In this document: positions 16,579 through 24,446 of the stretch, piece after piece
Layout: each line of letters opens with the position of its first letter
Position numbering within the stretch: position 1 is the stretch's first letter
NCBI GenBank assembly: GCA_903865895.1
Contig: CAIPLM010000048.1
Location: 1 to 53,277, forward strand
Direction of reading: 5' to 3'
DNA from: an uncultured Rhodospirillales bacterium
GTDB lineage: Bacteria; Pseudomonadota; Alphaproteobacteria; Acetobacterales; Acetobacteraceae
Length of the DNA: 53,277 nt
Position numbers and translations under genes: made by a program
The notes under the pieces: model-generated
Told to the model about the DNA's origin: nothing
The model's database searches: none
Seen by the model: the letters and a program-made list of their open reading frames with translations, nothing else

Positions 16579-17445
16579 GTGCCCATTAATCACGCCCAGC
16601 TCCGCGCCTTCCACGCCGTCGCCGCCGAGGGTGGCTTCACCCGTGCCGCCGCGGCCCTGCACGTCACCCAACCCACCCTCTCCGCCCAGGTGAAGGAGCT
16701 GGAGGCGACCTACGGCATTCGCCTGTTCGAGCGGGTGGGCAGGGGCGTCGAGGTCTCCGAACTCGGTCGCGCGCTGTTCGCCATCACCTCGCGCCTCGCC
16801 AGCCTCGAGAGCGAGGCCGAGCAACTATTGGCCTCCGCACGTGGCCTGCTGCGCGGCAATCTGCGGGTGATGGCCGATGCGCCGCACCATATCATCCCGC
16901 TGCTCAAACCCTTCGCCGCCCGCTACCCCGCCATCCGCTTCAGCCTGACCTTCGGCAACACCAGCGAGGCGATCGCCGCCATCCATGACCGCAGCTGCGA
17001 CGTGGCCGTGCTGCCAGACCTCGCGCCCGATCCGCGCATCCACCAGGTGCCCCTGCGGCGGGACCGGCTGGTGCTGAGCGTGGCACGTGGCCACCGCTGG
17101 GCGCGGCGCAAATCGGTCGGGCTCGCGGAGCTTGCCGGTGAGCGGATGGTGCTGCGCGAGCCGGGCTCCGCCACGCGGGCGCTGCTGGAATCCGCATGTG
17201 CCGCCGCCGGCATCGTGCTCGGCGAAACGCTCGATATCGGCAGCCGCGAGGCGGTGCGCGAGGCCGTGGCGGCCGAGCTCGGCGCCGGCGTGGTGCTGGC
17301 CAGCGAATTCGGCCACGACACCCGGCTGGTCCGCATCGCCCTCGGCGGCAAGCCGATCGAAAGCACCGAATTTGCCGCCTGCCTGCGCGACCGCCTCTCC
17401 GTCCGCGCGGTCGCCGCCTTTTTCGACCTGCTGCCCCCGGCTTGA
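16579..17445 (+). CDS. LysR-type transcriptional regulator
   Basis: 288 residues, normal LysR length, from a GTG at 16579 (VPINHAQLRAF). The N-terminal winged helix-turn-helix is textbook: FHAVAAEGGFTRAAAALHVTQPTLSAQVKELEATYGIRLFER. The rest is a periplasmic-binding-like effector domain beginning GNLRVMADAPHHIIPLLKPF. Divergent from the phnW-type gene with a palindromic spacer, so it most likely controls that gene in response to its substrate. An aminophosphonate effector would fit but is not demonstrable. A serine hydrolase gene follows in the same direction. Confidence 0.92.
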   Translation: MPINHAQLRAFHAVAAEGGFTRAAAALHVTQPTLSAQVKELEATYGIRLFERVGRGVEVSELGRALFAITSRLASLESEAEQLLASARGLLRGNLRVMADAPHHIIPLLKPFAARYPAIRFSLTFGNTSEAIAAIHDRSCDVAVLPDLAPDPRIHQVPLRRDRLVLSVARGHRWARRKSVGLAELAGERMVLREPGSATRALLESACAAAGIVLGETLDIGSREAVREAVAAELGAGVVLASEFGHDTRLVRIALGGKPIESTEFAACLRDRLSVRAVAAFFDLLPPA

Positions 17446-17498
17446 TTGCCGCGACACTTCTGGCTCTGATGCAACGATGACTCGATGGAAGCCCTGAC

Positions 17499-18863
17499 AT
17501 GACCTGGCTCAAGCCCGCGCTCGCCTATCTGCCGCAATGGTTCGACTACCGCGTCGCCCAGCTCGGGCTGCCCGGCGCCTCGCTGGCGGTGGCACAGGGC
17601 GGCAAGGTCGCTTTGGCCCATGCGACTGGGGTGGCGAACCTGAGCACCTCGGAGAAACTCACCCCCTCGCACCGCTACCGCTTCGCCTCGCACTCCAAGA
17701 CCTTCACGGCGACGGGGGTGATGAAGCTGGTGGAGCAAGGCCGATTGCGCCTCGACGACAAGGTGGGCCAGCATGTCGAGGGCCTGCACCGCGACGTCGC
17801 CGCCGCCACCATCGCCCAGCTGCTCTCCCACACCTCCGGCATCACCCGGGATGGCGAGGATACCGGCCAGTGGTCGGACCGGCGGCCCTTCCTCGATGAG
17901 GCGGACCTCCGCGCGGCGCTGGCCGAGGCGCAGCCGATCCCCGCCAATACCCGCATGAAATACTCCAACCACGCCTTCGGCCTCGCCGGGCTGGTGATCG
18001 CGGCGGTCACCGGCGAACCCTACAACACCTGGATCGCCCGCGAGATCGTCGCCAAGTCCGGCCTCGGGCACACCTATCCCGACGCGCCGCTGCCCAAGGG
18101 CATTCCCTTCGCCCGCGGCCACTCCAGCCCCGCGCTGCTCGGCAGCCGCTTCGTCATCCCCTCCGACAACTGCACCAACGCGCTCGCCGCCGCGACTGGC
18201 TTCGTCTCCACCCCCTCCGACCTCGCCCGCTTCTACGGCAGCCTGGACCCGGAGGCGAAACTCTCCGTCATCAGCGTCGCCAGCCGCCGCGAGATGATCC
18301 GCGCGCACTGGCCGATCATCGGCTCCCACCCGCCCCGCCAATACGGGCTCGGCACCGCGCGCGTCGATATCGGCGATTGGACCCTCATTGGCCATGGCGG
18401 CGGCTTCCAGGGCGTGCGCACCAAGACCGCCTTCGTGATGGGCGAAAACCTCAGCCTCTCCGTCGCGATCCACGCCGCCGATGGCGAGCCGCAGGGGATG
18501 CTCGAAAGCGCCGCCCGCATCCTGCAAACCTTCAAGCGCCTCGGCCCAGCCGGCAAACGCACCGCCGACTGGTCCGGCCGTTACTGGTCCCTCTGGGGTG
18601 CGGCCGACATCGTGCCCTTCGCCAACCGCGTGATGGTCGCCCAACCCGGCATGGCCGACCCCTTCGCCGATGCCAGCGAACTCACCCTCACCGGCCCCGA
18701 CGAAGCCCGGATCACCGCCGCCGGCGGCTACGGCAGCTACGGACAAGGCGCCCGCCTGGTGCGCGATCGCAAAGGCAAAGTCACCGAAGTCATCGTCGCC
18801 GGCGGCCGCCTGATCTCCCAAGCCGCCGCCGCCAAGGAGGCGAAAGAACGCTACGGGGCGTAG
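17499..18863 (+). CDS. Class C beta-lactamase-related serine hydrolase
   Basis: 454 residues with the penicillin-binding/class C fold: catalytic SxxK as SHSK at residues 64-67 (RYRFASHSKTFTA), the second motif YSN in MKYSNHAFGLAG near residue 155, and an HGG motif replacing KTG in IGHGGGFQGVRT near residue 299. The HGG variant is usual for esterases and D-amino-acid-specific peptidases rather than true beta-lactamases. There is a C-terminal extra domain of about 100 residues. No signal peptide is evident, so it is probably cytoplasmic. It follows lysR by 53 bases and could be in the same unit. Substrate unknown. Confidence 0.85.
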   Translation: MTWLKPALAYLPQWFDYRVAQLGLPGASLAVAQGGKVALAHATGVANLSTSEKLTPSHRYRFASHSKTFTATGVMKLVEQGRLRLDDKVGQHVEGLHRDVAAATIAQLLSHTSGITRDGEDTGQWSDRRPFLDEADLRAALAEAQPIPANTRMKYSNHAFGLAGLVIAAVTGEPYNTWIAREIVAKSGLGHTYPDAPLPKGIPFARGHSSPALLGSRFVIPSDNCTNALAAATGFVSTPSDLARFYGSLDPEAKLSVISVASRREMIRAHWPIIGSHPPRQYGLGTARVDIGDWTLIGHGGGFQGVRTKTAFVMGENLSLSVAIHAADGEPQGMLESAARILQTFKRLGPAGKRTADWSGRYWSLWGAADIVPFANRVMVAQPGMADPFADASELTLTGPDEARITAAGGYGSYGQGARLVRDRKGKVTEVIVAGGRLISQAAAAKEAKERYGA

Positions 18864-18898
18864 TGCCGCCACCCGGCCGAGGCGGCGAGACAAAATAG

Positions 18899-19111
18899 TT
18901 GGACCGCCAGACGCTGCGTGACTGGGCGAACTGCTTGAAAGAAGGCCGAATTGATGCGCTGGTTTCGCGGATTGGCCCTTACTCCGCGCCGATCCAGAAT
19001 GCGGATCGGATCGTCCGATACCGCGAGATCGTTCTCGTTGGCCATATCCGCTGGTAATTGCGTCGTTCGCTGGATATTTGTCGATCTTCGCAACGAATTT
19101 CGCGCGGCTAC
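18899..19111 (+). pseudogene. Decayed IS630-family transposase fragment
   Basis: Between two genes, frame 18899-19054 reads LDRQTLRDWANCLKEGRID followed by ALVSRIGP and ends at a TAA (19055-19057). This matches the DRxTLRDWxxRxxxxGxxGL helix-turn-helix end of IS630 transposases. After a +1 shift, 19053-19100 reads GNCVVRWIFVDLRNEFRA, matching the next conserved block (GVVRWRxxDLxxxIxxRF). No catalytic DDE part, start codon or terminal inverted repeats remain. It is a dead relic of an insertion at the boundary between the phnW/hydrolase block and the acid-sugar operon. The 248-base space holds nothing else that I can see. Confidence 0.7.
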
Positions 19112-20113
19112 TCAGCCCCCGGCGGCGAGCATGAGGGCGTAGTCGATGGCTTCGAGCATGGAGTCGGCGTTGGCGATGCCGCGGCCGGCGATATCGAAGG
19201 CGGTGCCGTGGTCGACGGAGGTGCGGATGACGGGGAGGCCGAGGGTGATGTTGACGCCGGAGAGGGCTTCGAAGGTGCCGGTATCAGGGTTGATGTTGAA
19301 GCCGAGAAGTTTGACCGGGATGTGGCCTTGGTCATGGTACATGGCGATCACGGCGTCGTAGTGTCCGGCGCGGAGTTTGACGAAGACGGTATCGCCGGGG
19401 ATCGGGCCGGAGACGCGGAGCCCGTCGGCGTTGCAGCGGGCGATGGCGGGGGTGGTGATGTCGATGTCTTCGCGTCCGAACAACCCGCCTTCGCCGGCGT
19501 GGGGGTTGAGGGCGGCCACCGCGATGTGCGGGCGGGCGATGCCGAGGCGAAGCAGGGCGGCCTGCGTGAGATCAATGGTGCGGCGCAGCCGGGCTTCGGT
19601 GAGCAGCGCCGGGACTTTCTCGAGCGCGACATGGGTGGTGACGTGGCTGACCCGCATATTGCCGTGGGCGAGCATCATGACGGAGGATTTGGTGCCGGTG
19701 AGTGACGCCAGCATGTCGGTATGCCCGGCGAAATGGTGGCCGGCGAGGTTGAGCGCCTCCTTGTTGAGTGGCGCGGTGACGATGGCTTGGATGGCGCCGG
19801 ATTGTGCGAGCTGCACCGCGCGTTCCACGGCAAGATAGGCAAAGCGGCCAGCTTCGGCGCTGACCTGACCGAGTGGGATGGGCGCCCGTTCCTCGCCAGC
19901 GGCGATGAGGCTGAGGGGGCCTGTGTCATCCTCGGGGATCGGCGGTATGCCGAGCAGGGCCTCGGCGGCGCGCAGCGCGGAGCGGTGGCCGATGATGCGC
20001 AGGCGGAGTTCCCCGGCGGCGAGGCGCGGGGCGAGACGTGCGGCGGCCTTGGCGATAATTTCGGCGGAGATCCCGGCGGGGTCGCCCATGGTGACGGCGA
20101 GGCATGGTGGCAT
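19112..20113 (-). CDS. pdxA: PdxA-family 4-phospho-hydroxyacid dehydrogenase (PdxA2-type)
   Basis: 333 residues. PdxA family marks: MGDPAGISAEIIAKAA at the start, metal-binding histidines in GHHFAGHTDMLA, LNPHAGEGGLFG and YHDQGHIPVKLLGF, and the NAD-binding C-terminus. True PdxA oxidises and decarboxylates 4-phosphohydroxy-L-threonine in vitamin B6 synthesis. Next to a DUF1537 kinase, the paralogue (PdxA2) is known to oxidise D-threonate or D-erythronate 4-phosphate to dihydroxyacetone phosphate plus CO2. Here it follows a DUF1537 kinase gene by 15 bases, so the catabolic role is much more likely than B6 synthesis. Last gene of a five-gene minus-strand operon. Confidence 0.9.
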   Translation of the reverse strand: MPPCLAVTMGDPAGISAEIIAKAAARLAPRLAAGELRLRIIGHRSALRAAEALLGIPPIPEDDTGPLSLIAAGEERAPIPLGQVSAEAGRFAYLAVERAVQLAQSGAIQAIVTAPLNKEALNLAGHHFAGHTDMLASLTGTKSSVMMLAHGNMRVSHVTTHVALEKVPALLTEARLRRTIDLTQAALLRLGIARPHIAVAALNPHAGEGGLFGREDIDITTPAIARCNADGLRVSGPIPGDTVFVKLRAGHYDAVIAMYHDQGHIPVKLLGFNINPDTGTFEALSGVNITLGLPVIRTSVDHGTAFDIAGRGIANADSMLEAIDYALMLAAGG

Positions 20114-20128
20114 GGGTGTCTCCCGGTT

Positions 20129-21163
20129 TCAGGCGAGCAGGCGGGCGAGAAAGTCGGGCCGGCCAAAGGCGCCGGATTTCGATACCACCATGGCGCCGTC
20201 CCAGATGCCACCCTCCATGGAGGAGATCGGCACCCCGGGCTGAAGTTCCCCGATGACGGTGAGGTGGCTGGTGCCAAGCGCGTCGCACAGGCGGCGGAGG
20301 GTTTCGCCGCCGGTGACCGCGAGCGTGCCGGGCGTTGGGATGGAAAAGGCGAGCGCGCTGAAGGTGGCGGCGATGGCGGTGGCGGCGGCCTCGCGGGAGG
20401 CGCCTTCCGGCACCTCGGCGGTGACGGCGACGGAGCGGCGGGCGATCATGCGGGCCATGGCGCGGGCGCCTTCGGGGCCGAGCAGGGTGTAAGTATCGCG
20501 GCATTCGGCGAATTGCGCGCGGCTGGCCGGGTGGTCGGAGCCGACGACGGCCAGGATTGGCGGGCGCAGCGCGGGGCAGGGCACCGGCCGCCGCTCGGCG
20601 AGTGCGGCGGCCAGCCCGCCGGTGCCGCACCACAGGATGGGGCCGTTGAGGTTGCGGCCCCCTTCGACGATGGCGTCGAGATCACCCTCGTCCACCGCGT
20701 CCCACAGGCTGATGCCGGGGGAGGGGGCGTCACCGGGGCGGCAATGGCTCAGCAGCACGCCGTGGCGGGCGAAATCGAGCGAGAGATCGACGCCGACATC
20801 CGCCCCATGCGCGTATTGCCGCCCGCCGCTGGTGATGCGGCCCTGGAAGGGAAAGGCCGGGGCGATGATCGCGTGGGCGAAGCGGCCGAGGCGCATGCAG
20901 GCGACAATCTCGCTGGCGACGTGGCCGCGCAACAGGCTGTCGATCTTCTTGAACGCGAGGTCGGCGCCCCGCACATAGGGCGCCCAGCGCTCCATGGCGG
21001 GCGCCGGGTCCGCGGCATCGCGGCTTTCGCTGGAATAGGCCGCCGCCGCGGTTTCGGTGGAACGCCGCCAGGAGACCGGGATCGGCCCGAAGCGCGGCAC
21101 GAAGCGGGCGGCGCTGTCGAGCGCGCCGGTGAGGTCGTCCGCCAGGAGGCGGAAGGCGGTCAT
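20129..21163 (-). CDS. Four-carbon acid-sugar kinase (DUF1537 family)
   Basis: 344 residues, somewhat short for the family (about 400-430). N-terminal domain LLADDLTGALDSAARF is the DUF1537 signature; the C-terminal ATP-binding domain shows VTGGETLRRLCDALG and ends GAMVVSKSGAFGRPDFLARLL, the K-SG-FG motif of the family. These kinases phosphorylate the terminal hydroxyl of acid sugars such as D-threonate, D-erythronate or 2-oxo-tetronate. The start at 21163 overlaps the upstream stop as ATGA and lies 15 bases before pdxA. The pair kinase plus PdxA2 predicts conversion of a C4 acid to a triose phosphate. Exact stereochemistry cannot be told. Confidence 0.9.
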   Translation of the reverse strand: MTAFRLLADDLTGALDSAARFVPRFGPIPVSWRRSTETAAAAYSSESRDAADPAPAMERWAPYVRGADLAFKKIDSLLRGHVASEIVACMRLGRFAHAIIAPAFPFQGRITSGGRQYAHGADVGVDLSLDFARHGVLLSHCRPGDAPSPGISLWDAVDEGDLDAIVEGGRNLNGPILWCGTGGLAAALAERRPVPCPALRPPILAVVGSDHPASRAQFAECRDTYTLLGPEGARAMARMIARRSVAVTAEVPEGASREAAATAIAATFSALAFSIPTPGTLAVTGGETLRRLCDALGTSHLTVIGELQPGVPISSMEGGIWDGAMVVSKSGAFGRPDFLARLLA

Positions 21164-22092
21164 GCCACCCGGTTCAGCAGGGGTTCCCCCGCGGCGAGGC
21201 GGCGGCAATTCTCGGCGGCCGTGGCGAAGCTGCGATCGAAGGTGCCGGTGGTGACCCAGGCGACATGCGGCGCGACGACGACGTTGTCGAGCGCGAAGAG
21301 CGGGTCGGCGGGGTCGGCCGGTTCGTGCACGAAGACATCGAGCCCGGCGGCGGCGAGGTGGCCGGCGGCGAGCGCGGCGGTGAGGGCGGCCTGGTCGACG
21401 AGGCCGCCGCGGGCGGTGTTGACGAGGATGGCGCCCGGTTTCATCCGCGCGATGGCGGCGGCGTCGATGCAGCGATCGGTCTCGGGGGTGAGGGGGATGT
21501 GGAGCGAGACGATGTCGGACCGGGCCAGCAGCGTGTCACGGTCCGCATAGGTCGCGAGCGCACCGGGCTTCGGCGAGCGGGCGGTGTAGAGCACCTTGCA
21601 GCCCATGGCCGTGAGGATGGGCGCGAGATGCTGCGGGATGGCGCCATAGCCGATCAGTCCGACGGTGCGGCCATGCAGTTCACCGAGCGAATCCTGGATC
21701 AGCGGCGGCGTCGCCCAATGGCCGGCACGCAGCCTGGCGTCGAACATCGGCAGGCGGCGCAGGGTTGCGAGCATCAGCAGCAGCGCCATCTCGGCCACCG
21801 CCGGCGCGTTGCTGCCGGGTAGGTTGCAGACGGCGATGCCGCGGGCGCGGGCGGCGTCGAGATCGATGGTGTTGACGCCGATGCCGATCTTCTGGATCAG
21901 CCGCAGCTTCGGCGCGCCCGCGATCACTTCAGCCGTGCAGGGTTTCAACGCGTGCCACAGCACCTCGGCATCACGCATTTCGTGCATGAAGGCGTCATCG
22001 TCCGGCTCGGGGCAGAAGGCGATGTCGAGGCCGGGGAAGGCGAGGTGGGATTTGAGGCCGGGGCCTGCGTCGTAGTGCAGGACAACCTTCAT
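21160..22092 (-). CDS. D-2-hydroxyacid dehydrogenase
   Basis: 310 residues. NAD(P)-dependent reductase/oxidase of 2-oxo/2-hydroxy acids (glyoxylate/hydroxypyruvate reductase group). Catalytic Arg in VNTARGGLVDQ, Glu in DVFVHEPADP and His in VVAPHVAW are present. The nucleotide-binding loop reads GLIGYGAIPQHL, so the third glycine of GxGxxG is proline. Coupled by ATGA overlaps both to the enolase-like gene upstream (22089-22092) and the kinase downstream (21160-21163). In the operon it would interconvert a hydroxy acid and a keto acid before or after phosphorylation; substrate unknown. Confidence 0.88.
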   Translation of the reverse strand: MKVVLHYDAGPGLKSHLAFPGLDIAFCPEPDDDAFMHEMRDAEVLWHALKPCTAEVIAGAPKLRLIQKIGIGVNTIDLDAARARGIAVCNLPGSNAPAVAEMALLLMLATLRRLPMFDARLRAGHWATPPLIQDSLGELHGRTVGLIGYGAIPQHLAPILTAMGCKVLYTARSPKPGALATYADRDTLLARSDIVSLHIPLTPETDRCIDAAAIARMKPGAILVNTARGGLVDQAALTAALAAGHLAAAGLDVFVHEPADPADPLFALDNVVVAPHVAWVTTGTFDRSFATAAENCRRLAAGEPLLNRVA

Positions 22093-23378
22093 CGCTTGGA
22101 GCGTCCGAAGCAGGAATCGCCGGCAAAACGGGCGGTGTGGCCCATCGCCTCCTCGATGCGGATCGCCTCGTTCCACTTCGCCATGCGCTCGGAGCGCGCG
22201 AAACTGCCGACCTTGAGCTGCCCGACGCCCCAGCCGATGGCGAGATGCACGATGGTGACGTCCTCGGTCTCGCCGGAGCGGGCGGACACGATGCCGGCAT
22301 AGCCGACCTCTTTCGCCGCCTCCCAGGCCGCCAGCGTCTCGGTCAGCGTGCCCCGCTGATTGGGCTTGATGAGCACGGTATTGGCCGCACCCTGCTTGGC
22401 CGCGGCGTGGATGCGGGCGGCCTCGGTGACCAGGAAATCATCGCCGACCACCTGGATGCGATCGCCCACCGCGGCGGTGAACGCGGCAAACCCGGCGGCG
22501 TCATCCTCGGCCAGCGGGTCCTCAATGGAGATGATGGGGTAGCGGCCGATCCAGCCGGTCAGCATGTCGATCATGCCCTGGCTGTCGAGCTTCTTGCCTT
22601 CGAGGCCGAGGGTATAGACGCCGTCGCGGCCGAACTCGGAGGCGGCGATATCGAGCGCGATCGCCACCTGCTCGCCCGGGCGGAACCCGGCGCGCTCGAT
22701 CGCGCGCACCAGCATTTCCAGCGCCTGCTCATTGGCGGTGAAGGCCGGCCACCAGCCGCCCTCATCGGCGACGCCCTGGAGGGTTCCCGCCTCCTTCATC
22801 AGAATGCCGGCATGGCGGTAGACCTCGGCCGTCCAGTCCAGCGCCTGGGCGAAGCTGTTGGCGGCGGGGCAGACGATCAGGAAATCCTGGATATCGACGC
22901 GCCGCCCGGCATGGGCGCCGCCGCCGAAGATCTGGATTTGCGGCAGCGGCAGCAGGTTGGCGCCATCGCCGCCGAGATGGCGGTAGAGCGGCTTGCCGGC
23001 CGCCGCGGCGGCGGCATGGGCGGTGGCCATGGAGACGGCGAGGATGGCGTTGCCGCCAAGCTTGGTCTTGGCCGGCGTGCCGTCGAGCGCGATCATGATG
23101 CCGTCGATATCGGCCTGGTTGGCACCATCGCGCCCGATCACCGCATCGGCGATGGGGTCAACCACGTTCTCGACCGCCTTGGTGACGTCATAACCGCCGA
23201 AGGCCGTGCCGCCGTCCCGCAGATCCAGCGCCTCGCCGGAGCCGGTGGAGGCGCCGGCCGGGGCAATGGCACGGCCGACGGCGCCGCCGGCCAGCATCAC
23301 CTCGGCCTCCACGGTCGGGCGGCCGCGGCTGTCCCACACCCGGCGGCCATGGACATAGACGATCTCGGTTTCGCTCAT
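22089..23378 (-). CDS. Divergent enolase paralogue (phosphopyruvate-hydratase family)
   Basis: 429 residues, full enolase length. Kept: GASTGSGEALDLRDG loop, metal ligands in IALDIAASEFG, IISIEDPLAEDD and VVGDDFLVT, the GGGAHAG histidine, the Glu of VADEGGW, the base Lys in LIKPNQRGTLTET, and the late Lys in LKVGS. Changed: the catalytic Glu of VDIQEF is Asp (VDIQDF, yeast E168) and the active-site His of the SHRSGETED loop is Ala (SARSGETED, yeast H373). A housekeeping enolase would not tolerate these, so this is probably a specialised dehydratase acting on another phosphorylated acid. It is coupled by ATGA overlaps to a kinase upstream and a dehydrogenase downstream. Substrate is unknown. 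Confidence 0.88.
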   Translation of the reverse strand: MSETEIVYVHGRRVWDSRGRPTVEAEVMLAGGAVGRAIAPAGASTGSGEALDLRDGGTAFGGYDVTKAVENVVDPIADAVIGRDGANQADIDGIMIALDGTPAKTKLGGNAILAVSMATAHAAAAAAGKPLYRHLGGDGANLLPLPQIQIFGGGAHAGRRVDIQDFLIVCPAANSFAQALDWTAEVYRHAGILMKEAGTLQGVADEGGWWPAFTANEQALEMLVRAIERAGFRPGEQVAIALDIAASEFGRDGVYTLGLEGKKLDSQGMIDMLTGWIGRYPIISIEDPLAEDDAAGFAAFTAAVGDRIQVVGDDFLVTEAARIHAAAKQGAANTVLIKPNQRGTLTETLAAWEAAKEVGYAGIVSARSGETEDVTIVHLAIGWGVGQLKVGSFARSERMAKWNEAIRIEEAMGHTARFAGDSCFGRSKR

Positions 23379-24379
23379 CGGGCGAGTTCCTCTCTCCAGG
23401 CCGCGGCAATGGCGGCGAGGCGGTCGACGGGGGAGGCCAGCAGCGCCCGCGCCGCACTGCGGACATGGGCACGCTGGTTGTCGGTGGTGATGTATTCGGC
23501 TGGCGACTTGCCGTCGACCCTCGCCAGCAGCAATCCGGGCAGGAGATGGGCGACGCGGGCCTCGATGGCGTTGCGGTGCTCCCAGGTGACGCCGGCGAGA
23601 TAGGCCTCCGTCATGGCAGCGAAGCAGGCGAGGAAGGCGGGGGTGGCGGCCGGCGTCCACAGGCATTTCAGCAGAAGATGATTGAGGCAGAAGGCGAGAT
23701 CGAAGGCCGGATCGCCCCACCAGGCGCATTCGGCGTCGAGGAAGACGGGGCCATCGAGACCGATGAGGATGTTCTTCGGGCTGACATCGCCATGCACCAA
23801 GGCGCGCTTGTTGGCTTGGGTGGTGGCGATCAAAGCCTCGAGCACCGCGGCGCGATCGGGGTGGGCACGGGCCGTGGCGGCGAGATAGGGCTCGAGGCGG
23901 ATATCGAAGAAAATCGCATCGGTGGGGAAATCGGTGGCGACGGTGGGATCGGCGGCGGTGGCGGCGTGAATACGCACCAGCGTGGCGCCGACGGCGGCGG
24001 CGAAAGCAGGGTCCGCACGGCCGTCGCGCAATTCGCTCTTCCACAGGAGATATCGCTCGGGCGGCAGGAATGCCATGGCGAGCGCCCCAGCCTCCTCGTC
24101 CTGCCCCAGCAGCTGCGGCACGCAGCCGGGCGCGGCGGCGGCGGCGCGTTGCATCCAGCGTGCCTCGTAGCGGTTGCGCGACACCGGCGCCCGCCAATCC
24201 GCGGCGACGCGCAGTTTCCCCAATGCCCGCTTCACACAGATGGGGCCTGAAGCGGTCTCGATGCGCCAGATATCGGAGGAGACGCCGCCGGTCAGCGGCG
24301 CGCCGGTGATCGACGCATCGGCGATTCCCATGCGGCGCAGGGCGGCGATGATCTCGGGAGGTGGCAATATCGCGGTCAT
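23375..24379 (-). CDS. APH-family small-molecule kinase
   Basis: 334 residues, first gene of the five-gene operon. Phosphotransferase (APH/choline-kinase fold): N-lobe PLTGGVSSDIWRIETASGPICVKRAL with the ATP lysine, catalytic loop LVHGDVSPKNILIG, and metal-binding FLDAECAWWGDPAFDLAF. This is the same subfamily style as methylthioribose/homoserine-type kinases rather than resistance enzymes. The ATG at 24379 has AGGA at good distance, and its stop overlaps the enolase-like start (ATGA). Inferred to phosphorylate the substrate that the enolase-like protein then dehydrates; no resistance role is suggested by context. Confidence 0.85.
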   Translation of the reverse strand: MTAILPPPEIIAALRRMGIADASITGAPLTGGVSSDIWRIETASGPICVKRALGKLRVAADWRAPVSRNRYEARWMQRAAAAAPGCVPQLLGQDEEAGALAMAFLPPERYLLWKSELRDGRADPAFAAAVGATLVRIHAATAADPTVATDFPTDAIFFDIRLEPYLAATARAHPDRAAVLEALIATTQANKRALVHGDVSPKNILIGLDGPVFLDAECAWWGDPAFDLAFCLNHLLLKCLWTPAATPAFLACFAAMTEAYLAGVTWEHRNAIEARVAHLLPGLLLARVDGKSPAEYITTDNQRAHVRSAARALLASPVDRLAAIAAAWREELAR

Positions 24380-24446
24380 CGGGGCATCCTGTCGGCGAAG
24401 CGTCGCGCGGGCAACCTGTGGCGACAAGCGGGTGGGGGAGGATCGG
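24380..24446. promoter_or_regulatory. 67-base divergent promoter between the enolase-like operon and the SelA-like operon
   Basis: Two long operons start back to back within 67 bases, so both promoters and any operator must overlap here or extend into the genes. I see an imperfect repeated element (TGTCGGCGAAGCG and TGTGGCGACAAGCG) but no clear -35/-10 pair. The tight divergence implies joint control; no regulator gene is adjacent. Confidence 0.4.

Noticed and set aside
17499-18863. True AmpC-type beta-lactamase
   Set aside because: The third motif is HGG rather than KTG and no export signal is present, which fits esterase/peptidase relatives.
19112-20113. Housekeeping PdxA of vitamin B6 synthesis
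   Set aside because: Sequence family fits, but operon linkage to a DUF1537 kinase is the known signature of the catabolic PdxA2 group.
22089-23378. Glycolytic enolase
   Set aside because: Two catalytic positions differ and the gene lies in an acid-sugar-type operon.
23375-24379. Aminoglycoside resistance phosphotransferase
   Set aside because: Only the general fold matches; operon context is metabolic and no resistance or mobile genes are adjacent.
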